A DNA stretch of 64,000 bases from Karalla daura (taxonomy: Eukaryota > Chordata > Actinopteri > Chaetodontiformes > Leiognathidae), in NCBI GenBank assembly GCA_029224185.1, contig CM055188.1, forward strand, positions 26,999,997 through 27,063,996, read 5' to 3'. This document shows positions 1-13,100 of this stretch, piece after piece. The position numbers and the translations under genes were made by a program. Position 1 is the stretch's first letter. Each line of letters starts with the position of its first letter. The notes under the pieces are model-generated. The model did no database searches. It saw only the letters and a program-made list of their open reading frames with translations, and was not told where the DNA came from.

Positions 1-428
1 GGTTTCTCCACTCTTCTCTTTGTTCTTCTTTGACTTCTTTTTAGACTTCTTGGCCTTCTCGTTGTGCTGCGAGTCAGAGCTGTCCTTGCGTCGTTTGGTC
101 CTTTTGCTCTGTGTGTTCATCGCCTCCTTTTTCAGACTGGTGTCACCGTTCTGCACAATAAAGGAACAAATGCGTGTTGAGATAACACACGAGCAGGGGT
201 GAGAATACGATCGGCGTGCGGTGAGCTTTTCTGCCACTACCTTGCTATGTTGGGGGCTCTTTCTTGGACAGGGTTGGTCTTGTGCTGTGTTGTTCCCACA
301 GGGGGCGCTGTGTGGGGGCAGGGGGGCCAGTTTGTACAGCAGGTATCTGTACAGCTGCTCCGTCTCAGGCAGAGTTACCTGCAGCAGGAATCCCTCCACC
401 ATCAGCTCCTCCAGCTCAGGGCCGAGGC
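1..428 (-). CDS. kdm5b: kdm5b exons 24-25 (exon 25 cut by the window edge)
   Basis: Exon 24 (241-428) encodes GPELEELMVEGFLLQVTLPE, matching the human segment SPEVNELLMEAQLLQVSLPE, then QLYRYLL. Exon 25 (1-150 visible) is a Lys/Ser-rich basic stretch, probably nuclear-localising, that runs off the edge in frame. The intron between them (151-240) is 90 bases. Confidence 0.87.
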
Positions 429-3400
429 CTGTGACAAACAAGATAAGCAGTGAAACCTAGCTCTTCAGACAAATAAGCACTGTGTGTGTTTGTTTGTATT
501 CACTGTATGTTAAAAGCTTGTGTAACAGATTCGCTATTAATTTATGAGCTATGCAGAACCCTCAGGTCTTCAGATGGAAGTGTCTGAGCAGTGGAAAAGC
601 CTTCATGAAGACCCGAGAACAGCTGTGAGTGTGGACTTTTTCTAAATGCAAACTGAAGACATCTTTTCAACTTGGTATTTGATTAAATTAGATTTTTGCT
701 TTCATTACATTCTTTCCTTTTATTTATATACTTGCACAGTAGTTTCTACTCCTGCATAAGGTCATCTGTTTTGTTACATTATTATAGACTTGCACTTGAA
801 ATATACAATTTTTTTGTTTGTACTATGTCCATGTATCAAAGCCAACCTTTTAATACCAACTTTAATTTACACCATTAGGTTGTCAACTACTTAGTTTTAG
901 CTCCCTTTAATGATTTTGTTTGATCAAGTCTGATGTTTCCCGGCCGCAGACTACAGAGAGTAACAACAACAAAGTGCAATAATAAACGAAATCTGACTGA
1001 GTATGTGAGTGTTTTAAGCTTTCACACTCACCCTGCAGTGGAATTGACTGATGCTCTGTATGAAAAACTGAACCATATGTTTCCTGAGTCAGATGTGAAG
1101 ATCCTCTAGGTCCATCTCTCCCCTGAAACAACCAAAATAAATGATTAAGAACGGTGACTTGCTGAACACATTTTTCTGATTTACTGATCAACTTTGATCC
1201 AACAGAACGATCCTCTTCACACTGACCATCTTTGACGCCGTCTCCAGCACACCCTCCGTGCAGGCCTGCTGGACTTTGTGCTGCCACCGCACCGTCCTCT
1301 CGATGAGGAAGCGCAGAGCGTCCCCTTCTGGCAGTCGGACCCGGATCCTCTGCAGCGACGCCAGCAGAGGCAGGACCTTGTCCAGAGGAGGTTTCTTTGA
1401 CCGCTGGCAGCGCGGGCAGAGCCAGGCCTGGCCGTACTCGAGCCCGGAGGCCGATGAGACACAGCCGCAGTGGAAAACCTCCCTACAGAGCTCGCACTGC
1501 ACCATGGCGCCTGAAGGGGCCATTTGGCAAACGCAAACACTAAGTGCACAACAGTTTTCAGCAGGAAGAAGCTTGGACTCATTGGAAGCACGAAGAGCCA
1601 ACAACAGCTCCATCTCTCTTTGATGGACTTCAGCTAGAGTGGCCATCTGGGGAGGGAGAGAAAGGCGGGTTTAACTTCTGCATTCTCAGATGAAAGATGT
1701 GTCATTGCTTTCTTTAATGATAAATAACCATTTCAATACAATGTGAGGATGTCAGTGACTAACAATCCCTCAGTTATGTCTGCTGATTCTGCGCTGAATT
1801 GTTCTATTGTGGTCCCTCAGTCTGCTCTTTAAATTATTCCCACCCTAATCAATGGAAATTATTTAAATTAAGGATAGTGCAAATTCACCAGAAACTCTAC
1901 AAAACCTGTATCACAAGCTTAAGACTGGTATCTGTTGCAATAAAAAAAAACAAACAGTTTTTAATTATTTTTGGAAAGCCTAATTTAACTGCTTCTTGTG
2001 TAAACTTAGAACAAAGCCACACTCACAGCCGAGGCAGAGTCCTTGCTCTCAGACAGAGCTCTCTCCACATCACACAGAGACTCCAGTTTTGTTGAAGATT
2101 TCTTAATGATCTGTGTGATGTCTTTCGCCTTTTTGGATCGGGACTTCTGATGCCCAGCCCCCACCTCACATCTCGGGCAAAGCACCTGCAACCGTAAGTG
2201 CACAACACACAGTTGTCTATTTTTGGTCTCGAGACATTTAGTACAACAAGCTTTGGAAACGAGCACTTCTGTATCAGCTCACCTCGAGGAGAGAGAAGGG
2301 GGAGTTTTTCAGGAGGAACGTCTTTCCTGCGCTCTCCTTCCAGGTCTCAACATCACTGACGAGAGCCTCCAGTCGACTCAGCGGGTCGAGCTTCACTGGG
2401 ATTCCCTCTGCTCTGAGAACCAGCTCAGAGAGGCTGTCCAGTACTGGAATACGACCCCCGAGCTGCGGGCAGACATTCACCGTATTTATTACGCAAGCTC
2501 AGAGTCAGAGATGCTTGTAGAGGGTCCAGTGCTGACGACACAATTCGGATGAGGCGTGTTTCACCTGGAGCGCTTCAGCTTCTTGGAGCCATTTCTTGGC
2601 CTTGGTGACAATGTCCTTCAGCTGCAGACAGTTGGGCAGATACGCAGGAATGTTCTCCACCTCGTTCAGAGCAGCGTCGAGTGTCTCCATGCTGTGATAT
2701 GGCCTGTGAAGTGAAGCAAACTCTAGTAAATACAGAGTCACAATATTTAGCTTTAGCTTTAGCTTCTGCTTTATGGCCACTGTGGAGCCATTAGTGGGTT
2801 AAGCACTGTCACAACACCATGATCCCCCTTTATCCATCATGATCCGGCTCTGCAGACTTGGCACATTTACTCTGCACTGTCTGAAGTTAAAGCAATTTTT
2901 TTTTTTTCATTTCATTTTACATCTGATTTTCAGACATTTTTTAATGAATCCACTCTACATTAATTACCCATGTTAATGTTGAAATTAAATGATTAAGTTG
3001 CGGTAAGTGGATTCAAAATTGGAGCCTGACTGCAATGTTCCTGAGATCTAATTAGTTTTAGTCAGCGTTCAGACTTGGGGTTTCTACGTCTGTTGTCGGT
3101 AATACAGTGGAACCTCGACTTGTGAACACCCAAATATATGAAAAATTCAGAATACGAATTGGGCTTTGAAGAAGTTTCCGTCCCATTTAAAAATCGAACG
3201 TGCCGCCTGATCCTTTTTACACTTATAAACAGTCATATATTTTAACATTGTATTAAAACAGTCGTATATTTACACTTTATACAAAATAGAATATGAAAAT
3301 TCAACAATACAAGAGCCCCTAACGAATTAAAAAGTAACGAATTACGCATCTCACGGTACCACTGTAATCAACCTGGTGAGTGGTTTGTCTCATTTATGCT

Positions 3401-6400
3401 CAACCCAAACCAGATTGAACGGCAACACAACAGAACGTAAAAACATGGAAAGTGCGTTATGCAAAGTTACATACCTGGCTTCCATGAGGCTGAGCACTCG
3501 CTCCTCCCATTGCTCCGACACAGTCAGCAGCTCCTGCAGACGAGCCATGGCTCTTTCCACAGAGCTGTGAGGGGCCAGGCCCACGCCCTGGTCGATCAGC
3601 CTCCTCATGGTGTCCAGACAGAGGATTTCTGGCCGGCTGCTGGCCTGCTGTACTGCCTCTAGCCAGCGAGCCTGCTCCAGCCTCTCTCTCAGCAGCGGCA
3701 GCTGAGGCAGCTTCACGTCCAGGCCCAGACTCACGTCCAGCAGGTTCTGCAGCTCCACTGGGCTGGGGGATTCACCTGAGAGGAGACGCTCACTGCGCTC
3801 TTGGAAGACGTCCACCCGAGTCAACAGATCCTGGAAGGTGACATTCAACAGGCATCAAGAGTGGTGATCTTTGCTGGCCCAGATGAAATTATGTTACATA
3901 AACAAAGTTGCACAGAAGAAGATTTTATAATGTGAGGATGAGAATGCATGCCTCCCCTCCTCAGTTTTGTTAAATTCATTCTGATTTTTCCTGTATTATC
4001 ATTGCTATCTTATAATTATTATTATTACTTATTATTATTATTATTTTTGTTCTGTTCTACTTATTATTTACTGCGTGGAGTGCTGTGTATTTTGTATATT
4101 GTGAATGTGATGTTTCTCATCTTGTACAGAAGAATATCACAGTGAAAAGCTTTCTTTCAGGTAGAAATAAAATCAAATGGAACAACAGTTTTGACCAAGG
4201 GAGGTAGAAGTGTTCATAATGATGCCAGTGTGTGTGTTCAGGTTCACTCACCTTCAGTAGAGGAGCCTGACGGATGTTGCATGGCAGGCTGTCAAACTGC
4301 TGCACGAAGGACCTCAGCTCCTCCACAGTCAACTCGTTCTGGTTTTGCGAGTTTCCTCCACCAGAGCGATACCTAAAAAACAAAAATCAATTTCAAGAAA
4401 CCGCTCAAAATTTTATTCTAGATTTACTCTGTTTATACATTTATTTATTCTAGATTTTTTCTATTCTAGATTCTGAGAGAATAATATAGTGTCTTGTACC
4501 TCGTCTGCCTCTTTCCAATGAGAAGCTGTTGTGCCATCACGGCAACTTTATCCGCCTCTGATGTGACGACTCGCAGCTGGTCCAGGAGGTTGGTTTGTGG
4601 GAAGGCCTTTGTTTCCGCCTGCTCCACCAGGCTGTGAAGCTCTTCCAAACCTGACCAGCAAAAAGCACAAATGATTAGAAAGCATCACATATAGTACAGT
4701 GAGGTCTCTATTTAAAATGAGAGGAAGGTCATATTGAATTGTTTTGCGTTCACGTCATACCTCTTTTCTTATTTCTGTTCTCCAGGATGTCCTGCACATT
4801 ACAGACCCAGTCTTTGTAAGACTCTGCACGCAAAGTCACTGATGCCTTCATGGCATACAGTTCATCCAGTGTAAACTTGTAACTGCAGGGAGGAAAATTA
4901 AAGCATGAAAAGAAGCAATGGATATGAAAGGACTGATAAAAACAAATATTTCCTCTTCCCATTTCAAGTTGTAAAATTAAACTTGTATAAATATACACTA
5001 CTTGGAAAGGGAAGTTGGAAACAAGACAGCTTCACTCTTTTCACATTTAACAACCGTTTCTCATGAGCGTGGAACGTTAAACTACTCCTACTGTTACACG
5101 GAAAAACAAACTGCTAAGAAACTGAGGATTTCATGAACCGAATGCATGAAATGTAAGAGTTGTGGCGTAGTCACAGCTGTCATTAGGATGTTTTTATTCA
5201 ATTCTGATTTAACGATAAGATTTAAACACAAAGACTGAATATTCCTGATAAACAAATATCTGTGAGCACCGACTGTGCAACAACTATGCAAGTAAAAGTC
5301 AGATAAACAAGAGCGTATATGCAGTTGTTACTGAGGACTCACTTGAGTTTGAGGTTGCTTGGAGGGCAGGAGCAGAGGCTCTGAGCGTGGTACAGACAAA
5401 CCATTTTGTCAGGACTGCAGGCGCAGGTGACGCCAGACAGGAAGCAGGTGGTCCGACACTTGAAGCACTGCTGCTCCTCATCTGGGAGCTTCTCATAATC
5501 AACTTGTTGTGACTGGACAACACCCTGAGGATACACAGTCATTAGTGTGTCGCAGGAGACAGGAGGACAAACACAATACAGAGAAAGAAAAGTCTTTTAT
5601 CATAATGCATTTCTTTTTCTTTGCTCAAATATACCTGTTGTGACAATTTAAACAATGCTACAAGATAATCTGTTGAGGATTAGGCTTTTAAGTGCTTTGG
5701 CTACTCTTTATCAATAACTACTCACCATCTTTTTAATCTTCTCCCTCAGAGAGTCTTCTTCCTTGACCATGACCTCCATCTCCTTCTGCACTGCTGATGC
5801 CAGCTCCACGTCCATCGTTTCCGCTTTACGGCCCATGTTACAAACCATCTCGTCGTGGGAAAACACACAGTATCTGCTCAGGTCACGATAGTGTGCCACG
5901 CAGTTCCGACCAATGGGCATCTGTTACAGAGACATAGATAAAACACACAGTCTAGTGAGATTTTAAAAGTGAGAGAGGGCTTGAGAAAATGATTTAGGGG
6001 CCTCTGCAAAAAGGGTCCAATTTCTGATCTTGTTTATACAACATTTCAGAGTGACAGGTACATTGCAAATGCATTTAATATAGCTACTATCATTATACAG
6101 TTTTTCACAAATTATTTTTCAACTGGTAATTATTAAAGTACATAAATGCAACTGCTGAGTGAAATTAATTTCCAAGAAAACCCTAAAAGGCGTGAGCAGG
6201 TCTACAGTAACAAAACAAACCATCTCAAATCAAAGTTTGTTTGTTTGAGAGGGAACATGGTGTAGGAGTACCAGAATTTAAGACAAAATGAATGATAAAT
6301 AGGATGAAAATACAGGTTTTTTTTTTTTTTACAAGGATATTGAGACGGTGATTTTCTTACCCAGTCCATGGTGCAAAAGTTGACAGCTTCAGCAAAGTTG

Positions 6401-7139
6401 AAACCCTGGTTGAATCCACTGTGGTAAGCTCTTGGGAAAGTGATGACAAACTCTCCGGCACACTGGTTTGTGCGATAAATCTAATTATCAGGATAGAGAT
6501 AATGACAAAAAAAACAAGCTTAGAGAGCTCAATAAACTTTCAAATTCATGATTAGAGGATTTGGACGATGCTGGAACATAATTGAAGCTTGTGTCAGATG
6601 CAGTGGACCATTGTACGTTGTTTTACTTTCAGACAATTTGAATGTGATGTCTAATAAATACTGAGCAGGTTACCGGGACACCGTTGTTCATCAGCGTGTT
6701 GGGATTCATGATGGTGACCAGCTGGTGAAGGAGATCTGGCTGAGACTCAAACAACTCTGGTGCCAGACTCTTCATGACTGACTCGAGGTGCTCGGCAGCA
6801 TAACCAGGGGCTCCGTACCACGTCTTAGGCTCCCCCCTGCAAACAGCTGACACTGTTAGCGGACACACTCTGAACATGTGAGAGTCAGTGTTGTACCTTT
6901 GAATATACAATTTGACATGTTTATGGAGAGGTTATAGAGGGATTTGGGTGTCCTGAGTTTGACAACAACTTCAGCTTTGGCACAAACCTCCTTGAGAAGG
7001 GCTGTGGTTTATATAATGCTGGTGTTACACAGACTGAGAGTAGGAGGGTGGTTGTGGATGTACAGCTACCACTACTTATTATATAAGTATGTATAGTAGT
7101 AACAGTAATAGTAATAATAGTAATAACAATAACAACAGC

Positions 7140-7182
<43 letters not shown>

Positions 7183-10100
7183 GGTAATGTATTCATTCCA
7201 TTGATCTTTGGAGATGATTCACTTCAGTAAATATGGGTGCTGCAACTCGCAGGGAGCAATTCCAGGATGAGGTACCTTGCTCAGGGGCACTTCAGATGAG
7301 AACCTGAGATCTTGGGGTTGTAGGTCGAGGTCATTGATCACTAGACTATGTGTGGGTGAAAGGGTTGTTTATCTGCACCTTCGGGTGGAGTCACAAGCTC
7401 CACCCGAAGGTGCAGGCTGTGACTCTTGTGAGTTCAAGGACTCACAAGAGTCCTTGAACAGGTGTGGGAAGGCTCACGTTCTGGAGACTCCATTGCTGTA
7501 CTGAGGGATTTCAATGCTCATATGAGCAATCACAGTAAGACCTGGAGGGGAGTGATCCCTGATCCCTGAACCTGAGTCAAGACACTTAACTTAACACAAG
7601 GGTGTCCATCAGATGGACTGGTGCAGTAACTGCAGTAGTCCACTGTGGTGAAAAGACAGCTGAGCTTCAAGAAAGTGTTTTTCATTGTTACTGTGACCTG
7701 ACGTCACCCACTTAATCACACCAAAATGCTTGCACTTGGGCTGTCTGTGGCTCAAGGAGGGTGTGTGCGTCTACAGATGAGAAGGTCAGTCGCTTGATCC
7801 CAACCCAGTGCAACCTATGTGTCGAAGTATCCTTGGGCAAGATACTGAACCCTCAAATTATCTCTGACGTTGTGTCATCAGGTGAGAATGTGTGTGAATC
7901 GTTTAAGCAGGCAGACTATGCAGGGTAACCTCTCCCACCAGTGTATGAATGGTTGTAAATGACTGAGAGTGACATGTACCACAGTCTGTAAAAAGCTTCG
8001 AGTGGTCATGAAGACTCCATTTAAGAACCGGTCCATTTACCATTCTTCCCTTCTTATTAACTGTTTTACATTCTGTCTTCTGTAGCATTTTTTTTCATAA
8101 AGTATGCTGCTGACCTCTTTGCCAGGTTGCCCTCGTACATGAGATCTCAGGTCTTATCTGGTTTAATTAAGGTTTAACAAAAAAAGGCAAAACTCTCAAT
8201 TTAATAGTCTATCTAGAAAAAATTAGATCACAAAGTGATCTGAAGTGGTTGAAATGAGTTTTCTTCACATGGGTGACTGTTTTCAGAGGACAGAGATACA
8301 TAGATAATGTCTAGCTCAAAGTAAAGAGTGCTTAGAGAGTGTATTGTACCAGTGCAGGTAGTTGATAGAGTAGCTCCAGTGGTCTTCAATGTGCCAACAG
8401 AAGGAGGAGAAGCACATGCCCACATATAGCCAAGGTAACTTCATCCCACAGATGTCGGCTGTAATGTGAGTCAACACCGAGGAATCCAGCACCGGCATGT
8501 TGTTCAGGTTCCAGCCGCTGCTCAGGTAGTGCTGTGGGTCAGAGAAAGGTCTCAATAGTAATTTACTTGAATACAGCTCCATCCATCCATCAGTAGGTAT
8601 GGAACTAATATAACAACTTACAAAGGTTGTGTAAAACATTTCAAGACCACAATGTGGTCTGAACTGAGTGCAAAAAAACTTTATTCGTGGGGGAAAATAA
8701 TGTGTAGTGTTTACGGAACATAGATGAAGAAAAGAGCAAATAGATGATACCTCATCCTCAGGAGAGACTTCAAAATGGCTGTTCTTCACAGGAAAACCAC
8801 TCCCAAACTCCTTGGAGGCAATATCTGCTCCATACTCAACGGTGACATCCTCCTCAATGGTGCTCACTAAACGCCAGAACTCCTTCTCAACAAGCTCTGT
8901 AGGAACCATCTTTAATAAACAAGAACACACGATACGTCAGCACTTCAGCATTTCCTGGAGTGTCTGCGTGCATCATAATCTTTACGATCTCGTATTGACA
9001 GCCTTGTTTGAGATTTCATTTGCGTGTTCTTGCACAGTGGCAAAGACTAAAACCACAAAAGCAGTGCAAAACAGAAACTACCAATGAACTACATTTCCTC
9101 TCACAGATCTGTATGAAAATCATTATTTTACCCCTTTACTGTTATTTACTGTTACATTACTGTTGCTTACTGACTTGTTTTACTATTTTGGTATTTTTCA
9201 GTTAATTTTTAAAATAGTTTACAAGCATCACTTCAGGTAGCCATGTTTTTGGAGTGAATGCAACCATTTCTAGTAATTTAACTTAATCCCATGACATCAG
9301 AATACAACTGTTCCTACTGCTACAAGTCTGGCTCATAGAAGAGTTTCATTTTTCAAAGCACTCAGACAACTGAGGGCATTAGTGGTTGCTTCATAGATTG
9401 CTGGAGCTTTTCTCAGCAGGTAGTTCAGGAAGAGTAATAGAGTTCCCGTCAATATGCGATATGAAAGCAGCCAAACGGGATCGAAATGAAAGTAAGTTGT
9501 CACAGACTTTTTTTTTGGTATCCAACCTAACAAAATCTTTCTCAAGTCTCGAACAACGCATTTGAGATATAAATAGATAATGACATTAAGGATAAATGAC
9601 TTGAAACTGTGTTTGGGTTAGAAATGGCATTAAAATGGCAAAGAGCTTCTGATGACATTTTAGCTGCAGGCAAGTCGATTCATTGTCATACTGATATTAA
9701 CCGTCAACTGGTGCAAACTCACATGAACTGGCATGTTGAAATAATCAGACTTGAAGGAATCAGCCATGTCTCCGAAAGCTTGGAGGTTGTAGCTCCTGCT
9801 GGCCTGCTCAAACCCAAAGGCGACAGCGGGTTTGCCACATTCCTGCAACAGAGATGGGACGCAATACAGAGAAAAGACAGCTCCATTATATTTGTAGATA
9901 CCAGTTTGAGGTGATAAGACTCATTCCCCAAGACGGGTCTGCAGCTCACCTGAGCCAGGCACTTGGGACATATCCAGTCGCCTTTGGGAACGTCGTGGAG
10001 GGGAGGGATCAGACAGTAGGTGTGGTAGCTGTCGTCACAGCCATCACACAGTAGCAGGCGATCTTCTGCAGCTCCACTGCCACACACCAAACACATGTAC

Positions 10101-13100
10101 TGGTCCACCTGAGTGCAGAAAACAACTGTTAAAGCTTCTTGAATTGACATTTACTTGTCTTTTCATCTCTGCAAGGTATTTCTACAGATGCAATCCTCAA
10201 TTTTTGGGAAATAGACTTACTTTACTCACGATAGGTTTAACTATTTTATTCAATACAGTTTCTTCATTATGCAATGGATCCTCTTCTTTAGGCTCCGTTT
10301 TCACCTGAGTGACGGCCATCCTCACTGAAACACAGAGACCGAGTCTCAGCAAAAGCTTTTGGCATTCACCAGTACCATCAGTGATTGTGATCCATTTCTC
10401 TTTTCTACACTTGTTTGCTTTGTTCTTACTCGGCTCTGGTTTGACAGAGTATGTTCCCATCCGCCTCCTGAGATTTGGTCGTTTCTCACAAATTTCCCCG
10501 GGTTCGATTTTAACACAGTGTCTCTGTTGGGAGTCATAGCGAGAGGCAAAGAGTGAGATAGAGAGAACAGGAAGGGCACACGGCACACTCTACACTACAT
10601 GACTGGGGGAACACAAACATTTACTCTAAATGTTCAAGTTTAAGAACACAGCGCACATCATACACATGATGCATTATATTTGGCACCAGTGCAAAATGCC
10701 TTAACAGAACAGCGATCAGACTCACTTCAGATCTCATTCGTTTTGCTCGGCGAGCAATGCTGCAGGTCTCCTGGGGCTGGACAGATTGCCGCTGCGGCAG
10801 GTCGTGAGGTGTGTACTCCTTATCTTTAGTGTTACTGGTCAAGGTGGCCTTCTGCAAGGACAAACAGCCACATGTTAGACAGCCACACAGCACACATTTA
10901 ACAACACTGACAAACAAACACGGAACAAGCAACTTTTATTATTTTTAGTGACAAAACAGTTTAGAAAATGGCCAAACAGAAGAGGGTGTGATGACCATAT
11001 TAATTCTTCTCTCTAAATGGACACTAAATGAAAAATGGAAGATAACAAGAAATCAAATAAATTATATTATGAGAATCACAAATTCATTAAAGATATATAC
11101 AGGTGATGTGTACTCCCTGCATTACACCAATGAACAAGTGGTGCTGTGAGATCATGATTCAAGCAAGGTGAGCACATGGATTCAAGCAACATATTCAGAA
11201 TTTGTCATAACAGATCACAAAACAAAACACCTTAGATTCTTTGAGATCTGACTGCTACATAATGATAATAATATTAATATCTTCAAAGGAACATTGTGCA
11301 TGAATTTGTTTTTTATTTTCCAAAACTGATGTCAGCAATAATAATTTACATTCTCATAAATGAAGAATTCTAGATTTGTTTATATATGTGACAAGTAAGC
11401 TGGTAGGGCAGCAAACTACAGCTGCCAGCTGCCAGCAAGGGACAAATAGCACCAAAGTGTTTTTCCTGCAAGCCAGCGCACAGATGCTAAGGAGAAGATC
11501 AGTGAGAGAGGCTTTTTGACACGCGGAGGCTTCTGTAGTTGCAATGTATGTCTGAAACTGGGAGGTGCTAGTAAAAGTAAAAACAAATAAATGGCTGACA
11601 AGGATTTCACTGCCTCATCAGCTCTGCGGGCAGCTCCTCAAACCGAGACTAAACATCCAGTGCGATGTGAATCTTGTTTCTTCAACAATCTTGATTTAAA
11701 TAAAATAAAATGACGTTTATATAAAGCTCCAATTTATAACTATGTTTTCTCAAGACATGTCTATTCCAATAATAACCCTGAGTGCACCAAAATGATACCG
11801 GGTTGTGGGATTATAACAATAAATTGTGTAGCCTGAAAGAGCACTTAAATGGCCTATGAATTCTTCAAATAAATATCCACTTAGATGCAAACAGCAGAGC
11901 TAGACAGTGCTGCTCTACTGGGAAAAGACAAACGAAAGTGTTTGGACTTACAGACAGATTATCTCCAGTCTGGAAGACATGATATGGGTAGAGGATCCTC
12001 TCATAGTGTGCCCGCAGATGAGAGCCAATAGCCTTGCCTGGAGAAAAGCCCATCTTCACAGATATCTTAGTCCAGCGGCGCTCCTTGCAGACAGCATTGA
12101 AGCCCCCTTCTTCATTCACCAGCTGAAAAACAAGGGAATTATTTATTCAGCTTGTGTTAAGGAAGCTATTTATATGAAAACACACCCGTGAATGTATCCC
12201 TGGACTTATCAAGTACCTTATTCAGCTGATAAAGATCCAAAGTCTTTCTTTCAACGTGAGGGATTTTCAGAGTGCATCCTTGAAGCTCCCAGAATTTTGC
12301 TATTTGATCCAGAAAATTGAGCTTAACTCTGGTTTGGGCCTGAAAGAAAACACACAGATTACATGCAGAAGTTGATACACTTAATTTTTCATTATTTACA
12401 ACAACAATCTTTTTTTTTTTACCTCCAACTCATTGAGTCTTTGTATCCGAGGTGTGAACTTTAGCCGGTCGACATCACAGGCAAATGGTGGCTGCCAATC
12501 CTAGGAGAATTAATCAAGGAAAGAAAAAAAAAAATCAAGCAAATTGCAACCAAATATAGAAAGGTTAAACTTAAAGTGATCTGTTCCAAGTCATTAGAGA
12601 CATAGATCAGGTCATCAGAGTCTATACTTTTTATAAAACAAAAGTAATTCCCCCGCTAGCTGAGCAACGGGATTTTTTCATATTATTGTCCAGAATTTAC
12701 AGTGACAGATCTGCAGGGACAACTACAAAGTTGATCATTGAACTCTGACACTGTCCTGGTTGATATCATGTACAATGATGGATGTTTTCCCTTCCAGGTT
12801 ACACCGTCTTTGCTCACATTAGCATAGAAATCACCTCCTAGAGCAATAGCATCCCTAGAAGGACTCCAACAGGACCTGCTTCCCTGCCTGGGTGTGCACG
12901 GGGAAATAACCCTTTCACTCATTATTGTGAACTCCAATATGCAAGAAAGCCAGGGGAACTATGAGTGAGCTCACACTAACCCTCTTCTTCAATTTCAGCA
13001 GTGCAAGAATGTATTAGCCAGACTTTTGTTGATATGATATGCATCATGATACAAGGACAGTGATACAATATATTGCAATATCTTGTGATACTATCAGCAA

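Noticed and set aside
8316..8930. 204-residue single frame as a separate gene
   Set aside because: It is kdm5b exons 9 and 10 plus the intron between them; reported instead as a stop-free intron.
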